Source: Bacteroidales bacterium
GTDB taxonomy: Bacteria; Bacteroidota; Bacteroidia; Bacteroidales; UBA932
Direction: 5' to 3'
DNA length: 8,179 nt
Assembly (NCBI GenBank): GCA_023230265.1
Contig: JALNXR010000083.1
Span: 1-8,179 of the forward strand
In this document: positions 1 through 5,992 of the stretch, piece by piece
Numbering within the stretch: the first letter of the stretch is position 1
Layout of the letters: the number at the start of each line of letters is the position of its first letter
Notes under the pieces: generated by a model
Seen by the model: the letters and a program-made list of their open reading frames with translations, nothing else
What the model was told of the DNA's origin: nothing
Databases searched by the model: none
Translations under genes and position numbers: made by a program

Positions 1-1471
1 GGGTGTCATAAACAATAATAAAACTTACTTCATTTCCGGGACGGGTGTAAACCAGATACTTACTGTCAGGAGACCAGTTATAGTCATTTATCGGATTATG
101 ATCAGACTTCTCAACCACTCTGTTTTTACCCGATGTCACATCCAGAATGTTCAGAGTGTTCATCTTTTCACTCCAGGCAATCTGTTTTGAATCCGGCGAC
201 CACTCAAATCCGAGGATATGGGTCTTTACATCTGTGAGCCTTTTCTCCTTACCCTTTGAATCTACATACCAGATATTGAACTCTCCGTCCTTGTCCGAAA
301 CATATGCATAACCATTCCCGTCCGGAGCCCAGTCCGCATATTTGTCGTTGGCACTACAGGAGTTGGTAAGGTTATAGGTCAGTCCCTCCTTTGCAGGCAG
401 GGAGAATATATCACCTCTTGCCACTCCAAGGACTCTCTCTCCGTTTGGTGAAACCGATACACTCCTGAGGCTGCTTGCCAGATTTTTCCATTCAGGACGG
501 GACCAGGCTATATCGTTGTTGATTTTCACAATCACCTTCTCCCATTTTCCTGTGTTCATATCCAGCTTATGGATGTATCCGCCGTTCTCGTAAACTATGT
601 AGTGGTCACCTGCAGAGGGGAATTTGACATCATATTCAGAATATTTTGTTATCTGTCTGGCATTACCGCTTTTGATATCAAACTCGTAGATATTCATATA
701 AGAATCCCTGTCGGAGGCATAGAAGAGCTTGTTGCCGTCAGGAGACCACATTGGGAATACATCCTGATTTGCATTGTCAGTTATTTTGCGGGACTCTTTT
801 GTGGCAAAGTTGAAGATTCGGATATCATCCGCCATTCCCCCGCGGTATCTCTTCCATGTGCGGAACTCCCTGAATATATAATTATATGCCAGCTCTTTAC
901 CGTCAGGGGAATAGTCAGAAAAACCTCCATTCTTCAGGGGAATACTCTCTGAGAGTCCTCCCTCAAAAGGAACAGTCATGAGTTGACCGGTAAATTGGTT
1001 GAAGGTGTATGCCCTTGTCCTGTAAAGAATCTTCTTCCCGTCAGGTGTCCAACCCATCACAATATTGTTGGGCCCCATACGGTCGCCTATATCGTCCCTC
1101 TCAAGAGTGGCAGTGTATGTTACCCTCCTTGGCTCCCCTCCCTCTGCCGGAATTACATAAACTTCCGTATTTCCGTCATACTGGCCTGTAAAGGCAATCA
1201 TAGTGCCGTCAGGAGAGAACTTAGGGAACATTTCATAACCGATGGATGAGGTCAGCCTTCTGGCCACACCGCCGTTGGAAGATGTTATGTAAAGATCCCC
1301 GGCATAAGCAAATACAATTTTATCTCCCTTAATGTCGGGAAACCTGAGCAGTCTTGCCTCAGGGGTCTCAGGTGCTTTAGGCACTTCAGGTGTTTCAGCG
1401 GCAAGAAGTCCTGACAGTGAGGAAAAGAACAAAGAAGAAAGTACCATTAAAATTACAGAAAGTGTTCTCAT
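1..1471 (-). CDS. Tricorn-like/S41 family peptidase, N-terminal part (runs off left edge)
   Basis: The gene starts at the ATG on the complement of 1469-1471, and 490 codons are present before the window edge; the rest is missing. Residues 1-25 form a classic Sec signal peptide (MRTLSVILMV followed by a Leu/Ser/Phe-rich core ending in LLAA), so the protein is exported. The remainder is a series of beta-propeller blades of TolB/WD40-like type, marked by repeated WSPDG or WSPDS motifs near residues 88, 142, 190, 245, 343, 385, 426 and 468, with FPMWSPDG and YNWSPDS as examples. This arrangement is known from the N-terminal half of tricorn-like peptidases of about 1,050-1,100 residues, whose C-terminal half holds PDZ and S41 protease domains. 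The catalytic part would lie outside the window, so the peptidase assignment rests on the propeller and signal peptide. A stand-alone TolB-like protein is the alternative. A palindromic repeat element lies just upstream, in its presumed 5' leader. Confidence 0.8.
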   Translation of the reverse strand, partial: MRTLSVILMVLSSLFFSSLSGLLAAETPEVPKAPETPEARLLRFPDIKGDKIVFAYAGDLYITSSNGGVARRLTSSIGYEMFPKFSPDGTMIAFTGQYDGNTEVYVIPAEGGEPRRVTYTATLERDDIGDRMGPNNIVMGWTPDGKKILYRTRAYTFNQFTGQLMTVPFEGGLSESIPLKNGGFSDYSPDGKELAYNYIFREFRTWKRYRGGMADDIRIFNFATKESRKITDNANQDVFPMWSPDGNKLFYASDRDSYMNIYEFDIKSGNARQITKYSEYDVKFPSAGDHYIVYENGGYIHKLDMNTGKWEKVIVKINNDIAWSRPEWKNLASSLRSVSVSPNGERVLGVARGDIFSLPAKEGLTYNLTNSCSANDKYADWAPDGNGYAYVSDKDGEFNIWYVDSKGKEKRLTDVKTHILGFEWSPDSKQIAWSEKMNTLNILDVTSGKNRVVEKSDHNPINDYNWSPDSKYLVYTRPGNEVSFIIVYDT

Positions 1472-1486
1472 TGATTTTTGGTTTAG

Positions 1487-1586
1487 ACCTTGCCACAGTT
1501 TTCGGCAAGGGGTTTGTTTTGTGTTAATTATGTTTGGCATTTTTTTATGATTACCTTTTGCAGCTTGTCGAAAACTGTGGCAAGGT
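1487..1586. repeat. Palindromic (REP/BIME- or MITE-like) element, copy 1
   Basis: Two 23-nt arms at 1487-1509 and 1564-1586 are inverted copies with one mismatch (core CTTGCCACAGTTTTCGGCAAG). Each arm is also a small hairpin by itself, CTTGCC pairing with GGCAAG in the left arm. The first 61 nt, including an internal stretch at 1523-1547, match copy 2 at 3830-3890 at the same spacing, with three mismatches in that stretch. The element lies between the hicB stop and the S41 peptidase start. Its mobility is inferred only; I see no clear target-site duplication. Confidence 0.75.
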
Positions 1587-1661
1587 GCAGACTACATAAA
1601 GGATAAAGGTAAATAAAATACTTCACTTAATGAGTGTAGACTTGTTATGTATGTTCTAAAA

Positions 1662-2069
1662 CTATAACGATACTGATAATAAATCGTTTCCGATCCTGTG
1701 AAAAGCATTGACAATTTTTATTGCCTGCTCCTTGCGCGGCTTAGATGCTCCTACCCGGTAACGGCTTAACTGTTTTTCATTTATTCCGGTAAGCTTGGAA
1801 AGGGTTACTCCTGAAATAATTCCGTCATAAAAATATAGCAGGCTTTCTATGTCAAATTTATACTCGTACTCAAATTGCATATCGAACACCTGCGGATAAA
1901 ATTCTCCGTCTTTTCTGGCACAATCGATGTAGAATTCCACACTTTTTTCAACTTCTTTTTTAAGATCAGCGAAACTCCCGGATACAGCAACTATAAAACC
2001 CTCTATAATATCTAAATTAGCACAGTATCCTTTTTCTGTCTTAGAAATGTTTACAACTACTTTTTCCAT
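1662..2069 (-). CDS. hicB: HicB-type antitoxin with C-terminal helix-turn-helix
   Basis: This 135-residue protein follows hicA by 21 nt on the same strand, the usual toxin-first order of hicAB operons. Residues 1-65 have the HicB partial RNase H-like fold pattern: short beta strands (KVVVNISKTEKGYCANL), then GFIVAVSGSFADLKKEVEKS with the conserved helix of the family. Residues 85-130 resemble an Xre-like helix-turn-helix (SGVTLSKLTGINEKQLSRY, then KPRKEQAIKIVNAF), which in known systems binds the operon promoter. The expected role is to neutralise HicA by direct binding and to repress the operon with it. The start at 2069 has no good Shine-Dalgarno site, so translational coupling to hicA is plausible. 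Family assignment is supported by both sequence and partner. Confidence 0.88.
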   Translation of the reverse strand: MEKVVVNISKTEKGYCANLDIIEGFIVAVSGSFADLKKEVEKSVEFYIDCARKDGEFYPQVFDMQFEYEYKFDIESLLYFYDGIISGVTLSKLTGINEKQLSRYRVGASKPRKEQAIKIVNAFHRIGNDLLSVSL

Positions 2070-2090
2070 AATTAGTTAGATCAATTCTGA

Positions 2091-2288
2091 TTAAAATTTT
2101 ATTCCTGCTTGTTTTTCAATTGATTTAAGTAAGCTTCCTGTTACATCATCAGAACATTTACCATTAATCGTCACTTTTCCGGACTTCTTAATGTGTTTAA
2201 ATTGTTTGTGACTTCCTTTCTGGTGAACGATAATCCATCCTTCATCTTTCAGCCTCTTTAAAATTTCAGAAACTTTAACAACTTTCAT
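2091..2288 (-). CDS. hicA: HicA toxin, mRNA interferase
   Basis: The protein is 65 residues from the chosen ATG at 2288. An upstream in-frame ATG at 2309 would add seven residues (MLGKLRE), but HicA proteins normally begin right before the KVSEILKRLKDEGW helix, and a GAGAG sequence lies next to the downstream ATG. The double-stranded RNA-binding-like fold is visible: helix 1 at residues 6-16, GW at 17-18, the signature QKGSHKQFKH at 23-32 with the presumed catalytic His27, strand GKVTING, and the closing helix GSLLKSIEKQAGIKF typical of the family. Known HicA toxins cleave mRNA and stop growth when not bound by HicB. The key histidine is present and the frame is intact, so the toxin looks functional. 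It is the first gene of the operon and is read from the promoter at 2312-2342. Confidence 0.9.
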   Translation of the reverse strand: MKVVKVSEILKRLKDEGWIIVHQKGSHKQFKHIKKSGKVTINGKCSDDVTGSLLKSIEKQAGIKF

Positions 2289-2311
2289 CTCTCTCAACTT
2301 ACCCAACAAAA

Positions 2312-2342
2312 CAAAGATAGATATTTGTCTACTATATCCAAA
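2312..2342 (-). promoter_or_regulatory. Bacteroidota-type promoter of hicAB
   Basis: On the minus strand the -7 box TATCTTTG (2312-2319) matches TAnnTTTG exactly. A TTTG at 2339-2342, 19 nt upstream, fits the -33 box. Transcription would begin about 15-20 nt before the hicA ATG at 2288. Confidence 0.65.
2318..2331. promoter_or_regulatory. Candidate HicB operator (inverted repeat)
   Basis: TAGATATTTGTCTA is an inverted repeat with 6-nt half sites (one mismatch) around TT. It overlaps the -7 box and extends into the spacer of the hicAB promoter, where bound HicB would block RNA polymerase. Autoregulation through the antitoxin HTH is known for the family; this exact site is inferred. Confidence 0.45.
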
Positions 2343-2348
2343 ATTTAT

Positions 2349-2377
2349 TCAATACCCTAATCCAAATGGAGTATTGA
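2349..2377. repeat. Inverted repeat upstream of hicAB promoter
   Basis: TCAATAC at 2349-2355 and GTATTGA at 2371-2377 are perfect 7-nt arms, with an inner TCC/GGA pair around AAAT. It lies just upstream of the hicAB -33 box. It could be an additional regulator site or a small hairpin; neither is shown. Confidence 0.4.
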
Positions 2378-2393
2378 AAGAGAATAATAATGA

Positions 2394-2417
2394 CTTTTGT
2401 TGCAATGAAAGGTTATA
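2394..2417. repeat. Dispersed intergenic motif, copy 1
   Basis: The motif CTTTTGTTGCA, followed after a few bases by AAAGGT and ATA, appears here and again at 5507-5529, both times in a spacer upstream of a promoter. CTTT and AAAG could pair as a short stem. Function unknown. Confidence 0.45.
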
Positions 2418-2505
2418 TTATTTAACTTGACACATGTTTGATTATCGCATCATCTACTCATTCATCTATTTATATTTCGAGTAAAAATTTAATAATCAGA
2501 TATAA

Positions 2506-2532
2506 ACCGGTTTGAATCCTGTCGGGGTCGCA
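2506..2532 (+). other. 3' tRNA-like fragment (possible integration scar)
   Basis: ACCGG-TTTGAAT-CCTGT (2506-2522) folds as a tRNA T-arm: a 7-nt loop close to TTCGAAT and a 5-bp stem with one C-T mismatch. CGGGGTC and GCA follow in the position of the 3' acceptor strand. No matching 5' acceptor (GACCCCG) or other tRNA arm is found upstream, so it is not a complete tRNA. Such fragments are commonly left where an element integrated into the 3' end of a tRNA gene. No integrase is in the window. Confidence 0.45.
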
Positions 2533-2540
2533 AATTGGAC

Positions 2541-2567
2541 AAATTTGAAGGGGCACTTCAAATTTTT
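2541..2567 (+). terminator. Hairpin terminator, likely bidirectional
   Basis: AAATTTGAAG (2541-2550) and CTTCAAATTT (2556-2565) form a perfect 10-bp stem with loop GGGCA, followed by a TTTTT run at 2563-2567 on the plus strand. It follows the tRNA-like fragment by 8 nt, as a tRNA gene's own terminator would. Read on the minus strand it could also end transcripts from the phosphodiesterase pseudogene. Confidence 0.65.
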
Positions 2568-2619
2568 AAAATGTTCACAAGATAATTTTCTATTCGCAGC
2601 TATGTCATTAAAAACGGGA

Positions 2620-3773
2620 TCACTCCCTATTGCTTACCACCAGTGTTGTAGTCAGCGGGACTCCGGGTGCAGTTTCAAGGTTCATAATCCTGATACCGAT
2701 CTTATGCTCCTTCCCGAATTCGAAAATTGAGCTATTTGAAATTAATACAGCCATCTCTCCTTTTGCCGGAAGAGAGATCCCTCCAGAGTAGGTACTGATT
2801 TAAATTCCTCCGGTATCGGTAAATTTTATCTCAAAAGGAAGGGAAGTGTTGTTGGAAAACGAGATATAACCATTTTTGCCCGAAAAATATGTTTTAATTT
2901 CTATTGACTTATGGAACAGCGCCTCCATTAATGTTTTGTCACCGTAGAGTGAATCATTGCAGTAAGAGATTGTTCTCTCCTCTTTTAACGTCTCTTTTAT
3001 GCTTTCGGGAGTCCTCTCTTTTGCAAAAACAAGAGTCATTGTCCTTGGGAGTTTTCTGTTAAGGGTAGTCGGATTATGTGTGTCTGAATTTGCCAGGTTG
3101 GCAAGATTCTTCTCTTGTACCCATCTGAAGATTTCCGGATCGTAACGTCTTGAGTTGACCACCTCAACACCGTCAATATATCCCTCATTATAAAGCAAGT
3201 CTATCAACGGAAACCATATCGAAGTATTATTGTGAGTTCTGTACCAGGGATGATTCCAGACAATAAAGGCATCCTGTTTTCTCGCCTCTGCCAGAGAGCC
3301 TCTGATAAATGAACGTCCAGCGGGATTAGCTGGATCAAACTGTTTCCCGAAAGGATCAGCATCTTTTATGAACAATGCGTTAAAGTGTCCCGGAGGTACC
3401 TCCTTTGTTATCTCTGCACCAGGAATAAGAATGATCCTCTACTTTCCTGCAGCATCCTTTGCCAGATTATTAGGGGCATTGTAAGAGACTTCATTAACCT
3501 TTGCACTCAACTCTTTGATTCTCGGGCGATATTCAACATGATCTGTAATTGCGATTACATCAAGACCTTCTGCGAATGCCTCTTCAACCTCATAGCAGGC
3601 CAGACAGTACCGTCAGAAAAGACAGTGTGCAGATGAAAGTCGCACTTTAAAACATGGTAACCAGAAACAGTTTCCGGAAGCCTGAATACATTTCTGCGTA
3701 TTTCTTGTGATAATGAAGGCGTTATACAAGACACCAGAAACAACAAGGAAAATAATGTCGTTCTCGCTTTCAT
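2620..3773 (-). pseudogene. Sb-PDE-type PHP-domain phosphodiesterase, broken
   Basis: Joining the frames gives a protein of about 383 residues. It starts at the ATG on 3771-3773 with an export signal (MKARTTLFSLLFLVSC; LVSC could be a lipobox, or cleavage may follow SLSQ). PHP metal-binding motifs are all still readable: CDFHLHTVFSDG, VIAITDHVEYRP, ILIPGAEIT, FIVWNHPW and ANSDTHNP. The C-terminal part resembles the beta-rich tail of Bacteroidota Sb-PDE proteins. There are three lesions. One base is lost near 3588-3590, shifting the frame right after GTVWPAMR. An in-frame TAG lies at 3439-3441, just before RIILIPGAEIT. An in-frame TAA at 2800-2802 cuts off a final 59-codon stretch that runs to the natural-looking TGA at 2620-2622. 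The longest unbroken piece is roughly 3438-2803. Sequencing error could explain one lesion but hardly all three. The original role was probably phosphoester cleavage in the cell envelope. Confidence 0.85.
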
Positions 3774-3829
3774 AGTTATAATATTTAGGAGTAAGGTAAT
3801 GTTATTCTTTTTATGGCACAAACTGCAAG

Positions 3830-3997
3830 ACCTTGCCACAGTTTTCGGCAAGCACTTGATTGAGAGTTAATTGTGCTTGGCGTTTTTTTAACAGCCACCG
3901 ATAATCATCGATAATTATCGATAACCATCAAGAATCTAAAAAAATGCTTTTGATAGTGTCTTGATATTAAAACACTTGCTGAAAACTGTGGCAAGGT
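3830..3997. repeat. Palindromic (REP/BIME- or MITE-like) element, copy 2
   Basis: Arms of 23 nt at 3830-3852 and 3975-3997 are inverted copies with one mismatch. The left arm is identical to the left arm of copy 1. The left 61 nt correspond to copy 1, after which the interior differs and is longer (122 nt against 54). The interior holds a 16-bp perfect palindrome, ATCGATAATTATCGAT at 3907-3922. The outer flanks share AG before the left arm and GC after the right arm with copy 1. The element ends one base from the stop codon of the DUF4143 ATPase gene. Confidence 0.75.
3969..3995 (-). terminator. Possible terminator of the ATPase gene, inside the repeat
   Basis: On the minus strand the repeat arm reads CTTGC, an 11-nt loop, then GCAAG and TGTTTT, directly after the ATPase stop codon. 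The stem is only 5 bp, so termination here is an inference. Confidence 0.35.
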
Positions 3998-3998
3998 G

Positions 3999-5288
3999 CT
4001 AGGTTCTAAGGCATCCAACAGGGACTACATATACTCCGTCTTCTCCTCTGTAGGCATAATCACCTACAGCTGTCACAACTGCCAGGAAAGATGGTTCTTT
4101 CATTTTATCTATGTCTATCTTCTTACTAAGCTCTTTCAATGTCCTGATTCCATCAGAAATCTCATCATCTCCTCCAATTTTTATCTCAATCAAACCATAT
4201 GACCCATTTTTCAGACAAATAACCGCATCGCATTCCAACCCAGATTTATCCCTGTAATGATACAGCACACCATTGTTAGCTTCTGAATAAATTCTCAGAT
4301 CTCTTATCACAAGCGTTTCAAAAATAAGCCCCATTGTCTTTATATCGTTTATCAGGTCTTGTGGGCCCAGTCCTAAAGATGCTGTTGCAATCGAAGGATC
4401 AACAAAATAACGGGTATCTGATGTGCGGATAGCTGTTTTTGAACGAATATTTGGATTCCAGGCAAGCACATCTTCAATAACATATAGTTTCTTTAGTGCG
4501 TTAATGTATGAAGTAACAGTATCTACACTCAATGATTCTGTATCATGACTGACTATATCTGCATATATTGTAGAGACAGAAGACTGGGTGCCTTGATTCC
4601 TCGCATAAGATCTCATCAGCCTTTTTGTGAACTCAGGATCCCGCTTGACATTGTCCACCCTTGAAATATCAATATTTGATATTGCTGAAACATATTCTCC
4701 GGCAATTTTCTGGGCATTATCAGAATCAATCATCGAAGCCCTCGGCCATCCACCTCTACACATTAGCTTAGCTATATCCTCCAAAGTAAGCTTGTTCATG
4801 CAAGCCAGATCCGTATTGGCTGTAAACAAATCATCCTTCAAACTTACAGTACCATTTGATTCCCCTGATTCAAACAGCGACATAGGCCTCATTGTCAACC
4901 ATGCAAAGCGTCCGGTTCCCGAATGACTAATCTTATCCCTACCCGCCTTATCAAGAGGAACTGCTGAACCAGTCAGAATAAATTGTCCCAACCCATTTTC
5001 ACGATGATCTACTTCAAACCTAACTGCATCCCACAATTCAGGAGCCTCCTGCCATTCATCCAATAACCTTGGAGTTGCACCCTCCAGTAACAGTTTAGGA
5101 TTTATCCTGGCAAGTCTCAAATTCTGATCTTTTTTGGAAGGCTCATCTACATATAAAACAGAACCGGCAATTTGTTCAGCGGTTGTTGTTTTGCCACACC
5201 ATTTAGGACCCTCGATCAATACAGCACCCATAATTTCCAGCTTCTCCTTTAACAGACCGTCTGCTATTCTTTTCTTATAATTTTTCAT
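3999..5288 (-). CDS. AAA-family ATPase with DUF4143 domain
   Basis: The protein is 429 residues from the ATG at 5288; an earlier in-frame ATG at 5345 is less likely because GGAGG (5299-5303) and a promoter -7 box (5314-5321) fit the later start. Residues 20-130 form the AAA_14 core: Walker A GPKWCGKTTT (27-36), Walker B RLLDEWQ (74-80) and the sensor-like GQFILTGSA (101-109). The middle has the winged-helix DUF4143 pattern, with YINALKKLYVIEDV near 261-274. The end has ETLVIRDLRIYS and an E-x-D ... IEIK pattern (352-370), resembling a PD-(D/E)XK nuclease-like fold, as usual in this family. The natural ending VYVVPVGCLRT is present, so the gene seems intact. The cellular role of this widespread family is poorly known; it is often found in accessory regions. 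It is cytosolic and monocistronic here. Confidence 0.9.
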   Translation of the reverse strand: MKNYKKRIADGLLKEKLEIMGAVLIEGPKWCGKTTTAEQIAGSVLYVDEPSKKDQNLRLARINPKLLLEGATPRLLDEWQEAPELWDAVRFEVDHRENGLGQFILTGSAVPLDKAGRDKISHSGTGRFAWLTMRPMSLFESGESNGTVSLKDDLFTANTDLACMNKLTLEDIAKLMCRGGWPRASMIDSDNAQKIAGEYVSAISNIDISRVDNVKRDPEFTKRLMRSYARNQGTQSSVSTIYADIVSHDTESLSVDTVTSYINALKKLYVIEDVLAWNPNIRSKTAIRTSDTRYFVDPSIATASLGLGPQDLINDIKTMGLIFETLVIRDLRIYSEANNGVLYHYRDKSGLECDAVICLKNGSYGLIEIKIGGDDEISDGIRTLKELSKKIDIDKMKEPSFLAVVTAVGDYAYRGEDGVYVVPVGCLRT

Positions 5289-5313
5289 ATTAAGCAATCC
5301 TCCAAAATTTAAA

Positions 5314-5321
5314 CAAATATA
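5314..5321 (-). promoter_or_regulatory. Promoter -7 box of the ATPase gene
   Basis: Read on the minus strand, TATATTTG matches TAnnTTTG. A TTG lies 21 nt further upstream (weak -33). The ATPase start codon is 25 nt downstream, preceded by GGAGG at 5299-5303. Confidence 0.5.
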
Positions 5322-5337
5322 AGTATTTATCCGTTCA

Positions 5338-5429
5338 TTCGGCAATCTGGCAAGAATTTATTCGGTAATTTGGCGCGATTTCATTCCGCCTTTTAGCGGG
5401 TTTTTGTTAGGCAATTTGGCAAAATATTT
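5338..5429. repeat. Four imperfect 23-bp tandem repeats
   Basis: Units lie at 5338-5360, 5361-5383, 5384-5406 and 5407-5429. Units 1, 2 and 4 share TTCGG(C/T)AAT(C/T)TGGC or a close variant; units 1 and 4 agree at 17 of 23 positions. Unit 3 is more diverged (14 of 23 to unit 2) but keeps the register. They sit directly upstream of the ATPase promoter in the divergent spacer. They may be binding sites for a regulator or simple repeat expansion; the sequence does not decide. Confidence 0.5.
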
Positions 5430-5506
5430 TCGCTTTGGTTCCTTACAAAGTGCTAACTTCTTAAGCAATCATAACCTTTTGATGCTTCAACAGGTTTATT
5501 ATAAGT

Positions 5507-5529
5507 CTTTTGTTGCACTAAAAGGTATA
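5507..5529. repeat. Dispersed intergenic motif, copy 2
   Basis: CTTTTGTTGCACTAAAAGG followed by TATA; CTTTT and AAAAG can pair as a stem. It corresponds to the motif at 2394-2417 and lies just upstream of the promoter of the 103-aa gene. Confidence 0.45.
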
Positions 5530-5540
5530 AAAGAGACACC

Positions 5541-5570
5541 TTGTGGTTCGCTTTTAAAATTGTACCTTTG
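5541..5570 (+). promoter_or_regulatory. Promoter of the 103-aa gene
   Basis: TACCTTTG at 5563-5570 is an exact TAnnTTTG -7 box, and TTG at 5541-5543 lies 19 nt upstream as the -33 box. The transcript would have a leader of about 80 nt, which holds the conserved segment shared with the next gene. Confidence 0.65.
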
Positions 5571-5612
5571 AAATATCATCCACCGTTCCGGACGGTCAGA
5601 CACAGTAACCTT
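5571..5612 (+). promoter_or_regulatory. Conserved 5' leader segment, copy 1
   Basis: Together with its -7 box (5563-5612), this matches 5993-6042 at 41 of 50 positions without gaps. The invariant cores are ATATCATC, ACCGTTCCGGAC, CAGA and AACCTT. CCGT and ACGG around TCCGG could form a small hairpin in this copy. It falls in the 5' untranslated RNA if the promoter call is right. Confidence 0.6.
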
Positions 5613-5656
5613 TATTTTATCTTGAGAAGGTAAGATTTAGAATAAATATTCATGTA

Positions 5657-5968
5657 ATGAAAAGAGATGAATTATTAATGATTTGCAAGTATTATCATGG
5701 GGAGGATAGCCCTCCACATAATGCTGACAAAAATTACAAATTGTGGTGGGGAGGTGAAAAGCTTTTTGTTGCAAACTACACTGATGATGAGGAGTTTTTC
5801 ACAAGAATTAAAGAATCCTTTGCCGAGGCCGATAAGGGTGGACACCTATCCGGGCCTCTTATTGACGCCTCAATCCCTCTTGATAAAAGAATACTAATAT
5901 TTTACTTGGACCTTTGGCACGGTAAGTGGTTCCCGTATGATAGTTATGACGAGATATCTAATTATTAG
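5657..5968 (+). CDS. Hypothetical 103-residue cytosolic protein
   Basis: I do not recognise a named family. The protein is acidic and has no signal peptide or membrane segment. It starts MKRDELLMICKYYHGE, has a tryptophan/glycine-rich segment LWWGGEKLFV (29-38), an acidic helix EEFFTRIKESFAEADKGG (45-62), a hydrophobic stretch at 78-86 and ends in LDLWHGKWFPYDSYDEI. The intact frame, its own promoter and the conserved leader support a real gene. It is followed after 93 nt by an ADP-ribosylglycohydrolase gene with the same kind of leader, so the two are probably regulated together and may act together. No catalytic motif is evident. A minimal ATG-TAA overlaps the start codon at 5652-5657. A role as substrate, partner or regulator of the glycohydrolase would be guesswork. 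Confidence 0.75.
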   Translation: MKRDELLMICKYYHGEDSPPHNADKNYKLWWGGEKLFVANYTDDEEFFTRIKESFAEADKGGHLSGPLIDASIPLDKRILIFYLDLWHGKWFPYDSYDEISNY

Positions 5969-5992
5969 AATTATGTTTTACTTACAAAATTT

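Noticed and set aside
569..1550. Open frames on the plus strand within the first 1.5 kb
   Set aside because: They lie antisense to the tricorn-like peptidase, whose propeller motifs and signal peptide clearly set the coding strand; their products look like no known protein.
2429..2460. TTGACA at 2429 as a sigma-70 -35 box
   Set aside because: No TATAAT-like box follows at the right distance and the other promoters here are of the Bacteroidota type.
2512..2730. A 72-codon plus-strand frame
   Set aside because: It runs through the tRNA-like fragment, the terminator hairpin and the antisense of the phosphodiesterase tail, and lacks protein-like features.
2800..3375. The 191-codon PHP fragment as a gene of its own starting at TTG
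   Set aside because: Homologous sequence continues upstream of the TTG and past the TAA in the same frame, so it is a piece of the pseudogene.
3385..3636. Plus-strand frame opposite the pseudogene
   Set aside because: It is antisense to recognisable PHP motifs and has no family resemblance.
5386..5405. CCGC/GCGG hairpin followed by TTTTT on the plus strand
   Set aside because: The stem is only 4 bp, no plus-strand gene lies upstream, and it is part of the third tandem repeat unit.
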